DNA from: Dehalococcoidia bacterium UBA7891
GTDB lineage: Bacteria; Chloroflexota; Dehalococcoidia; Lucifugimonadales; UBA826
Direction: 5' to 3'
Assembly: GCA_002500485.1 (NCBI GenBank)
Contig: DLRJ01000030.1
Location: forward strand, 1 to 30,142
DNA: 30,142 nucleotides
Shown: one piece after another, positions 8,411-17,676 of the stretch
How positions within the stretch are numbered: the stretch's first letter is position 1
Layout: each line of letters starts with the position of its first letter
Notes under the pieces: generated by a model
Seen by the model: the letters and a program-made list of their open reading frames with translations, nothing else
Told to the model about the DNA's origin: nothing
The model's database searches: none
Translations under genes and position numbers: made by a program

Positions 8411-9532
8411 CTATCGGGAAGTAACGGCAGCTAGGTAATTGAAATAACTTTTCTTGCGATCTGTGTTGATGGCCCAGTTAATAGGTATCAATTGGTAACC
8501 GTTTCGGTAATCGCCAAAGGCCGCGTTTCCGCCTGCTCCGTCACCAGGATCAAAGTATCCCCAGCCTGCAGAAGATCTAATTGCGCAATAGAAGTTATTT
8601 AATTCATGATTGAAGTCAAAATGATCGTCTTCATTAAATAATATGGGCATTTCGTGCCACTCTGTTAGTGCTCTGGTTTCTTCTATCATTTCCGAAATTC
8701 TTTTGGGATCAACAACACCGTTCCCATGCATAAGGACAAAATCAGATGACTTAACCACATTGTTCTCAGGGATAGTATTACCGCCGTAGCTGGTGCCAAC
8801 TAAAAGTCTTTTTGACTCAGATTTGATGGATTTAACTAATTCTATGAGTTCATGAACTCTATGTGGTTGGAGTATGTCGTGTTCATATTTTGGGACACTG
8901 CATTCGTTATTAATTTCTATCACAACGTTATCATATCCACTAGTTAGGAGCCACTCACAGGTATTTCGAACCGCTGATATCACTGACGCTTCGTCTCTGA
9001 CTCTTTCATCTTGTCCGAAATAAAATAAACCTAGTATAAGCACCATCGATAATCTATCAGTTTCTTCAATTATTTTGCGGAGCCTACGGATGTAATCAGA
9101 TTTTAAGCTGCCGTCAGGATTGAAGCCGGAACTATTCCACGGTTGAGATTCAGGAGATGGTAGGCCTTTCCATATTTCTGAATCTTTTCCGGATATCCCT
9201 CTCTGTTTCATAAATTCTCTGAATTGATTCAGCCGATAATATCCAGAAGGTGCTCCTCCTTGTAAATTAACTGTGATGGCGGTCAATCCATATTTTTTGT
9301 AATCAGGTAACATACGGATAAGTTCATTGGTGTTCCTGTCTGGGTCCCATTCGGTTGTGTCAGGGTATTTCCAAATATGGCGTGTATAGGGATTGTCATC
9401 GTCGAAGATTGCGTTCACCATCCGCGCATTTAGCAATAACCCTTCTATGTTAATACCTTGGTAGGTAATACCTTTATATGTGGGTATGCCATCGATCAAC
9501 CATTTTTCACCATGGATAGACACCCGAGTCAT
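8411..9532 (-). CDS. GH5-like TIM-barrel glycoside hydrolase-fold protein
   Basis: The 373-residue protein looks like a clan-A type (beta/alpha)8 glycosidase. It starts with a short strand pair (VSIHGEKWLIDGIPTYKGITYQG), as cellulase-like families often do. One candidate acid/base is Glu210 in VVIEINNECS and a candidate nucleophile is Glu301 in PILFNEDDHFD. Their spacing of 91 residues fits the strand-4/strand-7 Glu pair of GH5-like enzymes. YYRLNQF...GLFYFGQDERV resembles barrel-lining segments. There is no signal peptide, so a cytoplasmic role on small glycosides is more likely than polymer degradation. It lies 7 nt after the CaiB-type gene and 8 nt before the S9 peptidase gene. The fold is moderately sure; substrate and activity are unknown. 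Confidence 0.6.
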   Translation of the reverse strand: MTRVSIHGEKWLIDGIPTYKGITYQGINIEGLLLNARMVNAIFDDDNPYTRHIWKYPDTTEWDPDRNTNELIRMLPDYKKYGLTAITVNLQGGAPSGYYRLNQFREFMKQRGISGKDSEIWKGLPSPESQPWNSSGFNPDGSLKSDYIRRLRKIIEETDRLSMVLILGLFYFGQDERVRDEASVISAVRNTCEWLLTSGYDNVVIEINNECSVPKYEHDILQPHRVHELIELVKSIKSESKRLLVGTSYGGNTIPENNVVKSSDFVLMHGNGVVDPKRISEMIEETRALTEWHEMPILFNEDDHFDFNHELNNFYCAIRSSAGWGYFDPGDGAGGNAAFGDYRNGYQLIPINWAINTDRKKSYFNYLAAVTSR

Positions 9533-9539
9533 ATCTTGC

Positions 9540-10868
9540 TTAATCCTTGCTGTTCTCTTCTTTTTGCTTTGCTACCCTGCGGGACCCGCCCATATCTGAG
9601 CCAGGCAATGGCACAGTTCCAATAATTTCGTCGGTTTTAAATTTATTTATAGTTTCTCTGCTGTACCCAAGTAATTCTTCTAATATAGATTCGTTATCTT
9701 GACCAAGACAAGGTGCTGGGTTGTGGGTTACCCGTCCATGGTCGCTTTCAAACTTAAATATTGGCCCAGTCATGGGGTAGAGACCAGCAGCTGGATGATC
9801 AACTATTTGAAAAAAATCCCTTTCGTTTAAATGCGGGTCTGCATAGGAATCTGCACCGCAGTCTATAACAACCCCAGATGTTATACCTGCGGCTTGCAAA
9901 AGGGTCAGCGCATCATATCTATCCCGAGTCGAAGCCCATTTATTTATCACATTATCAAGGTGGTCATGGTTTTTAAGCCGACCTTCCAACGAATCTAAGC
10001 CTGTTTCTCCTAGGGAGTCATCCCCAACAATTGTTTTAAGTTCACACCACTCTTTCTCTGTTTTGATACTTATCGCTATCCAATTATCATCTCCAGAACA
10101 TTTATATACCCCCTGTGGGGCGAAATCTGGGTGACGATTACCTCTTCGTTTTCTAATTGACGATGTCATTTGGTTCTCAAGATATATTTCACCGAGATGG
10201 GTCATAAATGACTCGGCCTGTGATAGATCTATAAATTGGCCTTTGCCTGTCTTTGCTCTATATACCAAAGCTGAGGTGAGGGCCATTACACCGTTTGTAG
10301 CTGCCACAGCATCTGGGTGATGAACCAGTGAATTCGAAGAGTGGTTCAGATCAGGATACCCTCTCAAAAAAGAGTGTCCTGTAATTGCGTCTATTGCCAT
10401 TCCCATACTGCGGTAGTTGGCGTAAGGCCCGTCATTTCCATAACCCGGCATTAGCATGTAGATGATATCGGGTTTTATCTTTCTGACCTGTTCGTAACTG
10501 AGTCCAAAGTTTTCCATCACTGTACGTGCATAATTACAGAAAACAACATCACTTTGTGAAACTAGATCTTTGAAAGAAGTTAATCCTTGTGGGGTTTTCA
10601 AGTCCAAAGTCAGGCTTTTTTTGTTCCGATTTATGGCGTTGAAATTTGACTGTCGGTTCCATGGTTCTTTCCCAGGGTCATCATCTGGATACCCTCCCGC
10701 GTTGGGGGGAGGGGTTATTGGGCCTCTTCCGATTCTCTGAATGGATTCAATCTTGATTACCTCGGCCCCCATATCACCAAGTAGGCAGCCACAGAACGGT
10801 CCAGCCCATATTTCAGACAGCTCGAGAGCTCTTATGGAAGATAATGGCTGACTCACCTCTGATTTCAT
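9540..10868 (-). CDS. CaiB/BaiF family III CoA-transferase, catalytic-Asp subunit
   Basis: Family III CoA transferases move CoA between carboxylic acids through an aspartyl-CoA thioester. The 442-residue protein has the family start (IRALELSEIWAGPFCGCLLGDMGAEVIKIE), the NRNKKSLTLDLKTPQG stretch, MLMPGYGNDGPY, and the nucleophile region HHPDAVAATNGVMALTSAL...TGKGQFIDLS. Asp186 sits exactly 21 residues before the TGKGQ threonine, the spacing seen for the catalytic Asp169 of formyl-CoA transferase. The start codon overlaps the stop of the upstream paralogue in an ATGA, so the two are translationally coupled. A ~35-residue Lys/Glu-rich tail follows the conserved part. The acyl substrate is not predictable. 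With its partner it could form a heteromeric enzyme. Confidence 0.9.
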   Translation of the reverse strand: MKSEVSQPLSSIRALELSEIWAGPFCGCLLGDMGAEVIKIESIQRIGRGPITPPPNAGGYPDDDPGKEPWNRQSNFNAINRNKKSLTLDLKTPQGLTSFKDLVSQSDVVFCNYARTVMENFGLSYEQVRKIKPDIIYMLMPGYGNDGPYANYRSMGMAIDAITGHSFLRGYPDLNHSSNSLVHHPDAVAATNGVMALTSALVYRAKTGKGQFIDLSQAESFMTHLGEIYLENQMTSSIRKRRGNRHPDFAPQGVYKCSGDDNWIAISIKTEKEWCELKTIVGDDSLGETGLDSLEGRLKNHDHLDNVINKWASTRDRYDALTLLQAAGITSGVVIDCGADSYADPHLNERDFFQIVDHPAAGLYPMTGPIFKFESDHGRVTHNPAPCLGQDNESILEELLGYSRETINKFKTDEIIGTVPLPGSDMGGSRRVAKQKEENSKD

Positions 10869-12085
10869 ATGATTTTTTCCATGGCCAGGATTTCTATTTG
10901 ATCATCAGATAATTCCAATAACTTTGTAAGCACTTCATTTGTATTTTGGCCGAGTTTAGGGGCCGCTTTAATCGATGAAGTCGGCGCATTCGAAAACCGG
11001 AAAGGATCACCTGTCATGCGTAGGGTTTGGCCGTTTGGATGACCCACATTTTGAAAGAATCCTCTTTCCTGGAATTGTTCATTTTTGTGAACTTCTTCAG
11101 GCTGGAGGATTGGTGATCCAGGGACACCAGCAGCTTGGACGGCTTGAAAAATTTCTTCCCTAGTTTTATCGTCCACCCAAGCTTGAAAAATAGCTTCTAA
11201 TTCTTCCCTATTTTGTGATCTTTTGACGGTGTCATCATATTTCGGATCTACTAACAGATCTTCTCTGTCAATCATTTTGGCTATATTTGGCCACATCCTT
11301 GGGCCTAAAGGAAGAAAACTAAAATACCCATCTTTACATTGGAAAGTTCCCACTGCATATGGCTCACGGGCACCAGATGCTGAGGTTCTCGGTTGCGATC
11401 TCGGGTCCGGTTCACCGGCATATATAAATGGTGCTCTTCTTCCAATTTGGTGAGGGTGACCCGCCATGCACTCTTGGATGGAAATATCTAACCAGTCTCC
11501 CTGACCGGTAAGGGTTCTCTTGAATAGAGCCGCTGTAGTTGCGGCGGCAGCAGCGTTACCTGCGAAATATTGGGCTATTTCCCCTGAATATCGGAGAGGT
11601 TCTCTCTCAGGTAAACCTTCTCGGTACATAGCTCCTGTCATAGCAAACAAAGTTAATTCATCATAGTGAAAATCCTTGTACGGTCCGGTTTGACCGTAAG
11701 GTGTAATCGAAGTGAAAATAACCGAGGGGTTAGATTTCTTAATTTGATTGTATGCCAGCCCAATTTTATCTAGATGCCCCGGGCGTTGGGTTTCGACTAC
11801 GACATCGCAAACTTTCATCAAAGCGGCCAAAATATTTTGGCCCTTTGCCTCATCTAAATTTAGGGTGATACTTTTTTTCCCTGCATTCAAATGGAGAAAC
11901 AAGGGGCTGTCACCACTCTGATTATCTGGATTACTGTTGGTCCACCTTCGGAGAGGGTCCCCACTAAGTGGCTCCACTTTAATCACCTCACATCCGTACA
12001 ATCCGAGTGTTTTTGCACAGAAAGAGGCAGCCAACCTGTCTGACAGGTCCAAAACTATGATTTCTTCGAGGGCACCATAAGGCAT
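10865..12085 (-). CDS. CaiB/BaiF family III CoA-transferase paralogue lacking the catalytic Asp
   Basis: This 406-residue protein has the complete family III fold signature: VLDLSDRLAASFCAKTLGLYGCEVIKVEPLSGDPLR, GKKSITLNLDEAKG, VVVETQRPGHLDKIGL, SITPYGQTGPY and TGQGDWLDISIQE. At the position 21 residues before the TGQG threonine, where Asp is expected, it has Gln172 (GEIAQYFAG, codon CAA). It is therefore unlikely to form the aspartyl-CoA intermediate itself. It is the first gene of the operon and overlaps its Asp-bearing paralogue by 4 nt. Heteromeric family III enzymes such as benzylsuccinate CoA-transferase BbsEF are known, so a structural or regulatory subunit role is reasonable. A changed active site with another nucleophile remains possible. 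Confidence 0.87.
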   Translation of the reverse strand: MPYGALEEIIVLDLSDRLAASFCAKTLGLYGCEVIKVEPLSGDPLRRWTNSNPDNQSGDSPLFLHLNAGKKSITLNLDEAKGQNILAALMKVCDVVVETQRPGHLDKIGLAYNQIKKSNPSVIFTSITPYGQTGPYKDFHYDELTLFAMTGAMYREGLPEREPLRYSGEIAQYFAGNAAAAATTAALFKRTLTGQGDWLDISIQECMAGHPHQIGRRAPFIYAGEPDPRSQPRTSASGAREPYAVGTFQCKDGYFSFLPLGPRMWPNIAKMIDREDLLVDPKYDDTVKRSQNREELEAIFQAWVDDKTREEIFQAVQAAGVPGSPILQPEEVHKNEQFQERGFFQNVGHPNGQTLRMTGDPFRFSNAPTSSIKAAPKLGQNTNEVLTKLLELSDDQIEILAMEKII

Positions 12086-12121
12086 ATTTTAGATATAAAC
12101 TCTAGCTAAATAGTAAGTGCC

Positions 12122-12150
12122 ATTGTCCATATGTATGTAAGGGGTGTCAA
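12122..12150 (-). promoter_or_regulatory. Predicted promoter of the CoA-transferase/GH/S9 operon
   Basis: On the minus strand a perfect TTGACA (plus 12145-12150) and GACAAT (plus 12122-12127, 4/6 match to -10) are spaced by 17 nt. The start site would be near 12115, giving a ~30-nt leader before the ATG at 12085. The 111-nt gap after the DUF2298 gene contains nothing else I can name. Confidence 0.4.
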
Positions 12151-12196
12151 ACTTCAGGGTCTAGTTCAAAAAGTGGTGGCACGAAACCCAAATTTG

Positions 12197-15100
12197 TTAT
12201 AAATCCCGCACCTTCATAATAATAACCCCATCGGCTTCATATATTTTCTCGAGTTTCCCATTTAAGCCTTCATATATTTTTCTTAATCCACTGTTAGGGT
12301 AATACAGTTTTTCGACCTCTCCTATCACTATATATTTGACTCCATATTTGGCTATGAGATTTTCTGCTAACTCAAAGCCAGGTGTGGTGTAAATAGCATT
12401 TACATCGGCCATTCGGGAGTTTATTTCATTGCGATATCCCCACCTTTGTTGTTGTTGATGCCATTCCCATCCAACGACTGTTGGAAGGCCAGTATGGATT
12501 GAGATTCTGCTTCCCCACCGATAAGTCGGGGTTACACCTTCCAAAATTACTGGGGATCCTTGAATGTTGTCTCTAATCCAACGGATTGCTGCCATATCGG
12601 CGGATAAATTTACGTCACCATTTTCATCCCTATAAATGCCATCTCTGACGAATTCATACCCATCAAGAGTAAATGTTGTTACCGATTTGTAGAAACGATC
12701 TTGTAATCGGTCAATCGTTCCAAAAATTGTATAAATCAGGCTGCTTGATATAAGTAGAAAGATAAAAACGACCCAGCAGTATGAGAGAGTCGATTTAAGT
12801 GAAAAAGACATTTGTGTAATTAATTGGTATAAGAAGTAGGCTGCTGGTATACCTAGAATAATCCAAACATGCAGATAAAACTTAAATACGGTATTCATCC
12901 TGTCGATATCACCTTCAATTCTCCAGATATCTACACCTATCACGACTGAGAAAGCCCCGATGGCCAGCAGGCAAGGAAAAAACGAATCAGAGTAGGAAGA
13001 TTTGGAGTTCTTAAATTCCAAGAAACAACAAACAACTAATACGAATATCATCAGCATAGATAGAGGAATAGCGCCTCCCAACATTCCGGATGACAATGCG
13101 ACTATGAGATATCCGAAAAGCAAGACAGTAATCAAGATCAAAGAAAGAAACTTGGGATGGGATCTGTATATCCTTTCTGGTAGATGTTTAGCCGAAAGTC
13201 GAATCACGTTTTGGTGAGGTAGGAATGGAAACACGGAATAAAGGCACCAAGAGAAGGCTATGACCAAAAATAAACCATTTATTGATATAAATTGGGAAAA
13301 TGTCGTGGTATTTGTTGTTTTCTCTATCCAATTGAAAAAAGTTATCGAATTAAGGTGATAAGGAAGGAAGGAAAAGTAAGCTATGGTTAATACATATGCC
13401 GATTTCCAAATCACCCTAAAAAATACTAAAGAATTTAATCCTCCTATTTGTCTGAGTTCAGCTATCAATAAAGACCCCATAGCTATAACTGTATAAATAG
13501 GTACGTCCCACGTGTTTATGGCCGCCAAGCATCCTACAGACAGGCCTAATACCGATAAGGTTGGCAAGGATTTCCACCATAAATTACCGAGATCATTGCG
13601 CGTTATTTGTAGTGCTAATCCCATTACTAGAAGGGTAAATGGTATGGAAATTAAGTGGGCATGAAGGTCTGAAAAAAGGAATGTAAAGAAAGGGAACTCT
13701 GTAATTTCATGGCCAGGTGGGTCGGGCAGCATCATGCGACTGCTTCTCCAGTAGTCAAAGTCTGTAAAAATATTAGATCCATATTTTATAGAATCCCAAA
13801 CTTGGTAAAGTCCATCAAGATTACCCAAAACACATACGAAAAGAATAGAAAATAATCCGGCTATCACAGGGTTAATTTTGTTCGGATTTTTCTTTCTGGA
13901 AAGAATGTTCCTTCCTATTGAATACACAGAACAGGTGGTTAAAGCGAAGAAAGTCGCGATCGCTAGGTTATAAGCTACTTCTGTCGTAATTCCGGTCAGA
14001 TGGACCAAAGAGGCTACGATAAACTGACCCCAGTAGTAGTAATTCAAGTATCCTCCTGAAAACCACGGGTCATATGGGGGCATATAGGTAGATTTAACCA
14101 CCGCATTGAGGTAGGCCATATCCATTGGTTTTTCCCCGCCCCTGTAAGGGTGCCAGAGGTCAGGGTTCATCATTCGGATAAGAGTAAATGCTAAAAAAGA
14201 GCCGAGGAATAGGATTTCCAGACTTATTATTTTTGACCAATTCGCTGAGATATATTTGAAAATTTCCCGATATTTCTTAATTGTTATACATATCGAAATC
14301 GTAGATACCAATGCTATGCCGATCCAGAGAGACAATTGACCAAATTTCATTATGTGCAGACTAGATAAAATCCAGGATGTAAAGCACACCATTAGTAAGC
14401 CTAATGTTTTCGAAAATAAGAATCCTTTGTCGTCAAATGTGGAAAACATAAGATAACCAATAGGAAATGAAATTAATGAAATAAGTGTCAAACAGGCTAT
14501 CCAAAAAAAGATGGGGTACCGGTTTGATGTAGAATCAGTGTGAATGATATTAGACCAGGTGCCACCTTTCTCTTGACTTGCTTTAGTCGATTCCGACATC
14601 ATCAACCGGGCTGTATTTTCTTCGTAGGGGGGACCGCCTTTCTCTTGATTAACAGATATAAAATCCATCGATTTTTGTTCTATGATGGTTTTTAATCTAG
14701 TAGATTCTAGTTTTTCAGCATTAAAAAAAATGATTACTTTAGGGTGGTCATATACTGAAAAACTTTCGTCTGCAAAACCACCATTGATACTTATCTTGTC
14801 GTCGGGAAAAAATGGTTTATCCACAGATGGTAAATTAGGCCTGGAAAAAGAATCTTCATAAATTTCGATGTTCGCAAAAGACATATAAGAATTTTCTAAA
14901 TGAACAGGTAGAAATCCTAAATCTCCCGAGAATAAAGCGTTGTAGTATCCGCTCATAAGAGGGTAACGTTCTGGAATTCGGGTGACTGTTCCGTAGAGGC
15001 GATTACTGAAAATTATCAAATAATCCGTTTCTGATAGGGATTCCGACATTTTATTTAATTTAGGGGGGGTATCTGGGTCGTATATCGGAAGCTCACGCAC

Positions 15101-16606
15101 CTTGTATTTTTCCAAATTGGGAAGGCTTTCTTCCCAATGTTCTTTTAGTAAGGAAGAGTTGAGTGGTACATTTTGGTTTATCCAATCTGAGGCTGCGACC
15201 CCAGGATGTGGTGTGGCATAGATATTTTGGAAGGCTAACCCAAATGTAATTGTGGCAAATATGACTAAAATAGACCCGAGGTAGCCTAACTTTTTGATGT
15301 AATTTTGGGGGCTACGTGTTAGCTGTACTAAGAAAGCGCTCCCAAGTATTACCAACAATGGGATTATTGGGAGTAAATATCTTGTGAATTTAACTTCGAA
15401 GCTGCCAACGATGAGAGCATAAGGAATTACCCAAGAAAGAATTAGCGTGGTCTCTAACGACTTGGATCCCCTTAATAAAAAGTTGATTATTAGGATGAAA
15501 AATGCAAGGCCAGAGGCAACCAAAATCATCAGGATTGAATTCGATAAGGTTAGTAAAAGGCCGAAGGCGAAGATTGTTGCCACTGTGAACGTTCCTAAGG
15601 CCCAGTGTCTTTTACATACCAGGGCCGAAATCACTCCTATCAGACCTATTATCGTAAGCGGCCATCCTAGCCCCCATCGACCTAATTGAGTGATTTGGTA
15701 CAAGTAAGGAGTGGTGTCTATGTATTGCCTTGTATATGGATAATCCCTGATTCTCCGTACCATTTCTGATTGTTCTGTAGTGTCAGAAATAAATTGGTTC
15801 CAATCAAGAATTGCATAGGGCTCGGCCAATACGAAAGCAATTAAGCCTAGTAGCAGGCCTAAACCCAGGTTTTTAATTGCAATGGATATCGGGAATAGAA
15901 TCTTTTTCGGTTCGAAATAATAGGAAATGGAACCTATCACGTGGGAGAACAAGAACACACCTAGAATTGGAAAAAAACTTATCTTTGATGCTAAACCTAA
16001 CCCAATCAATATCCCGGCTATCACAGAGTCTTGAAGCCTACCTTTTTGGGCAACCCGATAAAGGAAAAATAGAGTCCATACAGCAAAGAGAGATACAAAA
16101 GTGTCAAAAGCAAAAAAATTCGCTAACTGAATGTGTATAACAGAAAATGACACCAATAAAGATGCCATAAGGCTAACTCGATTACCGAAACATACCTTTG
16201 CTAAAAGTGCGGTTCCAGCTATGGTCCCAAGGTCAGCCAAGGTAGAAAGAGACCTGGCCATACTTCTAGGATCAAATATCTCAGATCCGGTAAGTGCTGC
16301 CCAAATTGATTGAAGGATCTCTAACAAATAAATAGGTAAGCTTCCGTAAGGGAACCAATGGGGGTTCCAGGTGCTTGCTGAGCGGTCAAATAATACTGAA
16401 AGGTTCGAAAGTGAAGGGAACTCAATTTCCCAAACTTTCATTAAAATGGCCCGTTCATCAGGGTGGGGAGTAAAACCAAAGCCTTGGTCCCAATTGATGC
16501 CATTAAAGCGTAAAAGGGAGGCGATGGATAGTATTAGTATCAAAGCCAACCAATATGTTTTTTCGGGACCCTTAGTCAATAAAGGTTTTAGGTATTTTCT
16601 ACTCAT
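12197..16606 (-). CDS. Giant membrane protein: GT39-like glycosyltransferase fused to a DUF2298 (Chlor_Arch_YYY) domain
   Basis: This is a polytopic inner-membrane protein of 1469 residues, with well over 20 hydrophobic segments by eye. The N-terminal part (about 1-480) resembles dolichyl-phosphate-mannose/GT-C glycosyltransferases: one membrane helix, then an acidic first loop (GFTPHPDERAILMKVWE), then repeated hydrophobic helices. A soluble stretch (about 480-690) follows (GVAASDWINQNVPLNSSLL...). The C-terminal half (about 695-1469) has DUF2298 signatures: NPDLWHPYRGGEKPMDMAYL, PPYDPWFSGGYLNYYYWGQF, FFTFLFSDLHAHLISIPF, DRMNTVFKFYLHVW near residue 1234, and the end domain AIRWIRDNIQGSPVILEG. 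The family is annotated mainly in Chloroflexi and archaea. It probably transfers sugar from a lipid-linked donor to an exported acceptor; donor and acceptor are unknown. It diverges from the hydrolase cluster. Confidence 0.85.
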   Translation of the reverse strand: MSRKYLKPLLTKGPEKTYWLALILILSIASLLRFNGINWDQGFGFTPHPDERAILMKVWEIEFPSLSNLSVLFDRSASTWNPHWFPYGSLPIYLLEILQSIWAALTGSEIFDPRSMARSLSTLADLGTIAGTALLAKVCFGNRVSLMASLLVSFSVIHIQLANFFAFDTFVSLFAVWTLFFLYRVAQKGRLQDSVIAGILIGLGLASKISFFPILGVFLFSHVIGSISYYFEPKKILFPISIAIKNLGLGLLLGLIAFVLAEPYAILDWNQFISDTTEQSEMVRRIRDYPYTRQYIDTTPYLYQITQLGRWGLGWPLTIIGLIGVISALVCKRHWALGTFTVATIFAFGLLLTLSNSILMILVASGLAFFILIINFLLRGSKSLETTLILSWVIPYALIVGSFEVKFTRYLLPIIPLLVILGSAFLVQLTRSPQNYIKKLGYLGSILVIFATITFGLAFQNIYATPHPGVAASDWINQNVPLNSSLLKEHWEESLPNLEKYKVRELPIYDPDTPPKLNKMSESLSETDYLIIFSNRLYGTVTRIPERYPLMSGYYNALFSGDLGFLPVHLENSYMSFANIEIYEDSFSRPNLPSVDKPFFPDDKISINGGFADESFSVYDHPKVIIFFNAEKLESTRLKTIIEQKSMDFISVNQEKGGPPYEENTARLMMSESTKASQEKGGTWSNIIHTDSTSNRYPIFFWIACLTLISLISFPIGYLMFSTFDDKGFLFSKTLGLLMVCFTSWILSSLHIMKFGQLSLWIGIALVSTISICITIKKYREIFKYISANWSKIISLEILFLGSFLAFTLIRMMNPDLWHPYRGGEKPMDMAYLNAVVKSTYMPPYDPWFSGGYLNYYYWGQFIVASLVHLTGITTEVAYNLAIATFFALTTCSVYSIGRNILSRKKNPNKINPVIAGLFSILFVCVLGNLDGLYQVWDSIKYGSNIFTDFDYWRSSRMMLPDPPGHEITEFPFFTFLFSDLHAHLISIPFTLLVMGLALQITRNDLGNLWWKSLPTLSVLGLSVGCLAAINTWDVPIYTVIAMGSLLIAELRQIGGLNSLVFFRVIWKSAYVLTIAYFSFLPYHLNSITFFNWIEKTTNTTTFSQFISINGLFLVIAFSWCLYSVFPFLPHQNVIRLSAKHLPERIYRSHPKFLSLILITVLLFGYLIVALSSGMLGGAIPLSMLMIFVLVVCCFLEFKNSKSSYSDSFFPCLLAIGAFSVVIGVDIWRIEGDIDRMNTVFKFYLHVWIILGIPAAYFLYQLITQMSFSLKSTLSYCWVVFIFLLISSSLIYTIFGTIDRLQDRFYKSVTTFTLDGYEFVRDGIYRDENGDVNLSADMAAIRWIRDNIQGSPVILEGVTPTYRWGSRISIHTGLPTVVGWEWHQQQQRWGYRNEINSRMADVNAIYTTPGFELAENLIAKYGVKYIVIGEVEKLYYPNSGLRKIYEGLNGKLEKIYEADGVIIMKVRDL

Positions 16607-16662
16607 TATTTCACTGGTTCATTCTATAATTCTTTACCAACTCGCCACCTTATATCAGATGA

Positions 16663-16690
16663 TTGACTGAGTTGACCATTGAGGTAAAAT
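16663..16690 (+). promoter_or_regulatory. Predicted promoter of the plus-strand hydrolase/sulfurtransferase cluster
   Basis: TTGACT (16663-16668, 5/6 match) and TAAAAT (16685-16690, 5/6 match) are spaced by 16 nt. The start site would be near 16697, about 50 nt before the ATG at 16749. A strong GGGAGGAG ribosome-binding site lies at about 16734-16741. Confidence 0.45.
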
Positions 16691-16748
16691 CCTTTGACTT
16701 GCGATGTGATGGATTGCGTCCTTTTCTGAATTTGGGAGGAGTAAAAAT

Positions 16749-17669
16749 ATGGGAGTGGACAGAGATTATAGATGTCAGGTTATCAAACCAGAAGATTTTA
16801 ACGAATTTTGGGGATTGGTCCTAGATGAACTTTCATCAATAGAACTTAATGTTAAGTGTGAAAAAGATGAACTCAGGTCCGATAGTGAAATTACTGTATA
16901 TCAAGTCTTTTATGATAGTTTAGATCATGTGCGAATATCCGGTTGGTACTCTGTCCCTAATACTCCAGTTAATGGATTACCGGCCATTTTGCTGGTTCCA
17001 GGTTACCAAAGCGACCCACCAATTCCTAAGGATTGGTCTGCCAAAGGATATGCTTGTTTATCAGTTAATCCCAGAGGGAAAGTCAGGAGTAGAAGTCAAT
17101 TTGATCCTGGGTATCCCGGGTTGCTAACTCATCGGATAGTAGATAAGAATACATATTCTTATCGAGGTTTTTATGCCGATGCTTGGCGAGGAATTGATTT
17201 TTTGTTGAGTAGAGGAGAAGTGGACAGTGAGAGGATTGGTGTGGCTGGTAGTAGCCAAGGCGGTGGCCTAACCATTACCACATCAGCTATGAGAAAAGAA
17301 ATCAAAGCTGCTTCCGCAGGTGCTCCATATTTGTGTGGATTTATGGACGCAATCAAGTTAACAGACACTTATCCCTACCAAGAGATTAATGACTATCTTC
17401 GTACTTACCCTGACAGATTAGAAGAAGTTGAGGGCACCCTGGCTTATTTTGATGGTATATCGTTTGCCGATCAAATTGACTGTCCAATTATCATGAACTT
17501 AGGATTGCAAGATAACGTGTGCCCTCCTGAGACAGGGTATGCACTTTTTGAGATTATAGGCAGTAAAGATAAAAAACTTTTTGAATATGAAGGCCATGGG
17601 CACGAGGCAGGAAGATACGTACATTCAGGCATCATGGATCAGTTTTTTGATAAGCATTTGAAAGGGTAG
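16749..17669 (+). CDS. Acetyl-xylan-esterase / cephalosporin-C-deacetylase-like alpha/beta hydrolase (AXE1 family)
   Basis: This is a predicted carboxyl-ester hydrolase of 306 residues, the typical AXE1 size (about 310-320). It starts with the family-typical PEDFNEFWGLVLDEL helix. It then shows VRISGWYSVPN...PAILLVPGYQSDPP, the NPRGK turn and YRGFYADAWRGIDFLLSRGEVDSERIGV. The catalytic triad is complete: Ser169 in AGSSQGGG, Asp255 in LGLQDNVCPPE and His285 in EGHGHEAG. There is no signal peptide, so it acts on small acetylated or acyl compounds inside the cell. It is the first gene of the cluster and ends 7 nt before a diverged tandem paralogue. The real substrate is unknown. Confidence 0.9.
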   Translation: MGVDRDYRCQVIKPEDFNEFWGLVLDELSSIELNVKCEKDELRSDSEITVYQVFYDSLDHVRISGWYSVPNTPVNGLPAILLVPGYQSDPPIPKDWSAKGYACLSVNPRGKVRSRSQFDPGYPGLLTHRIVDKNTYSYRGFYADAWRGIDFLLSRGEVDSERIGVAGSSQGGGLTITTSAMRKEIKAASAGAPYLCGFMDAIKLTDTYPYQEINDYLRTYPDRLEEVEGTLAYFDGISFADQIDCPIIMNLGLQDNVCPPETGYALFEIIGSKDKKLFEYEGHGHEAGRYVHSGIMDQFFDKHLKG

Positions 17670-17676
17670 TGAAGAA

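Noticed and set aside
14565..14655. Duplicated QEKGG-coding segments in the giant membrane protein
   Set aside because: Two short similar peptides in a soluble linker; too short to distinguish a repeat unit from chance.
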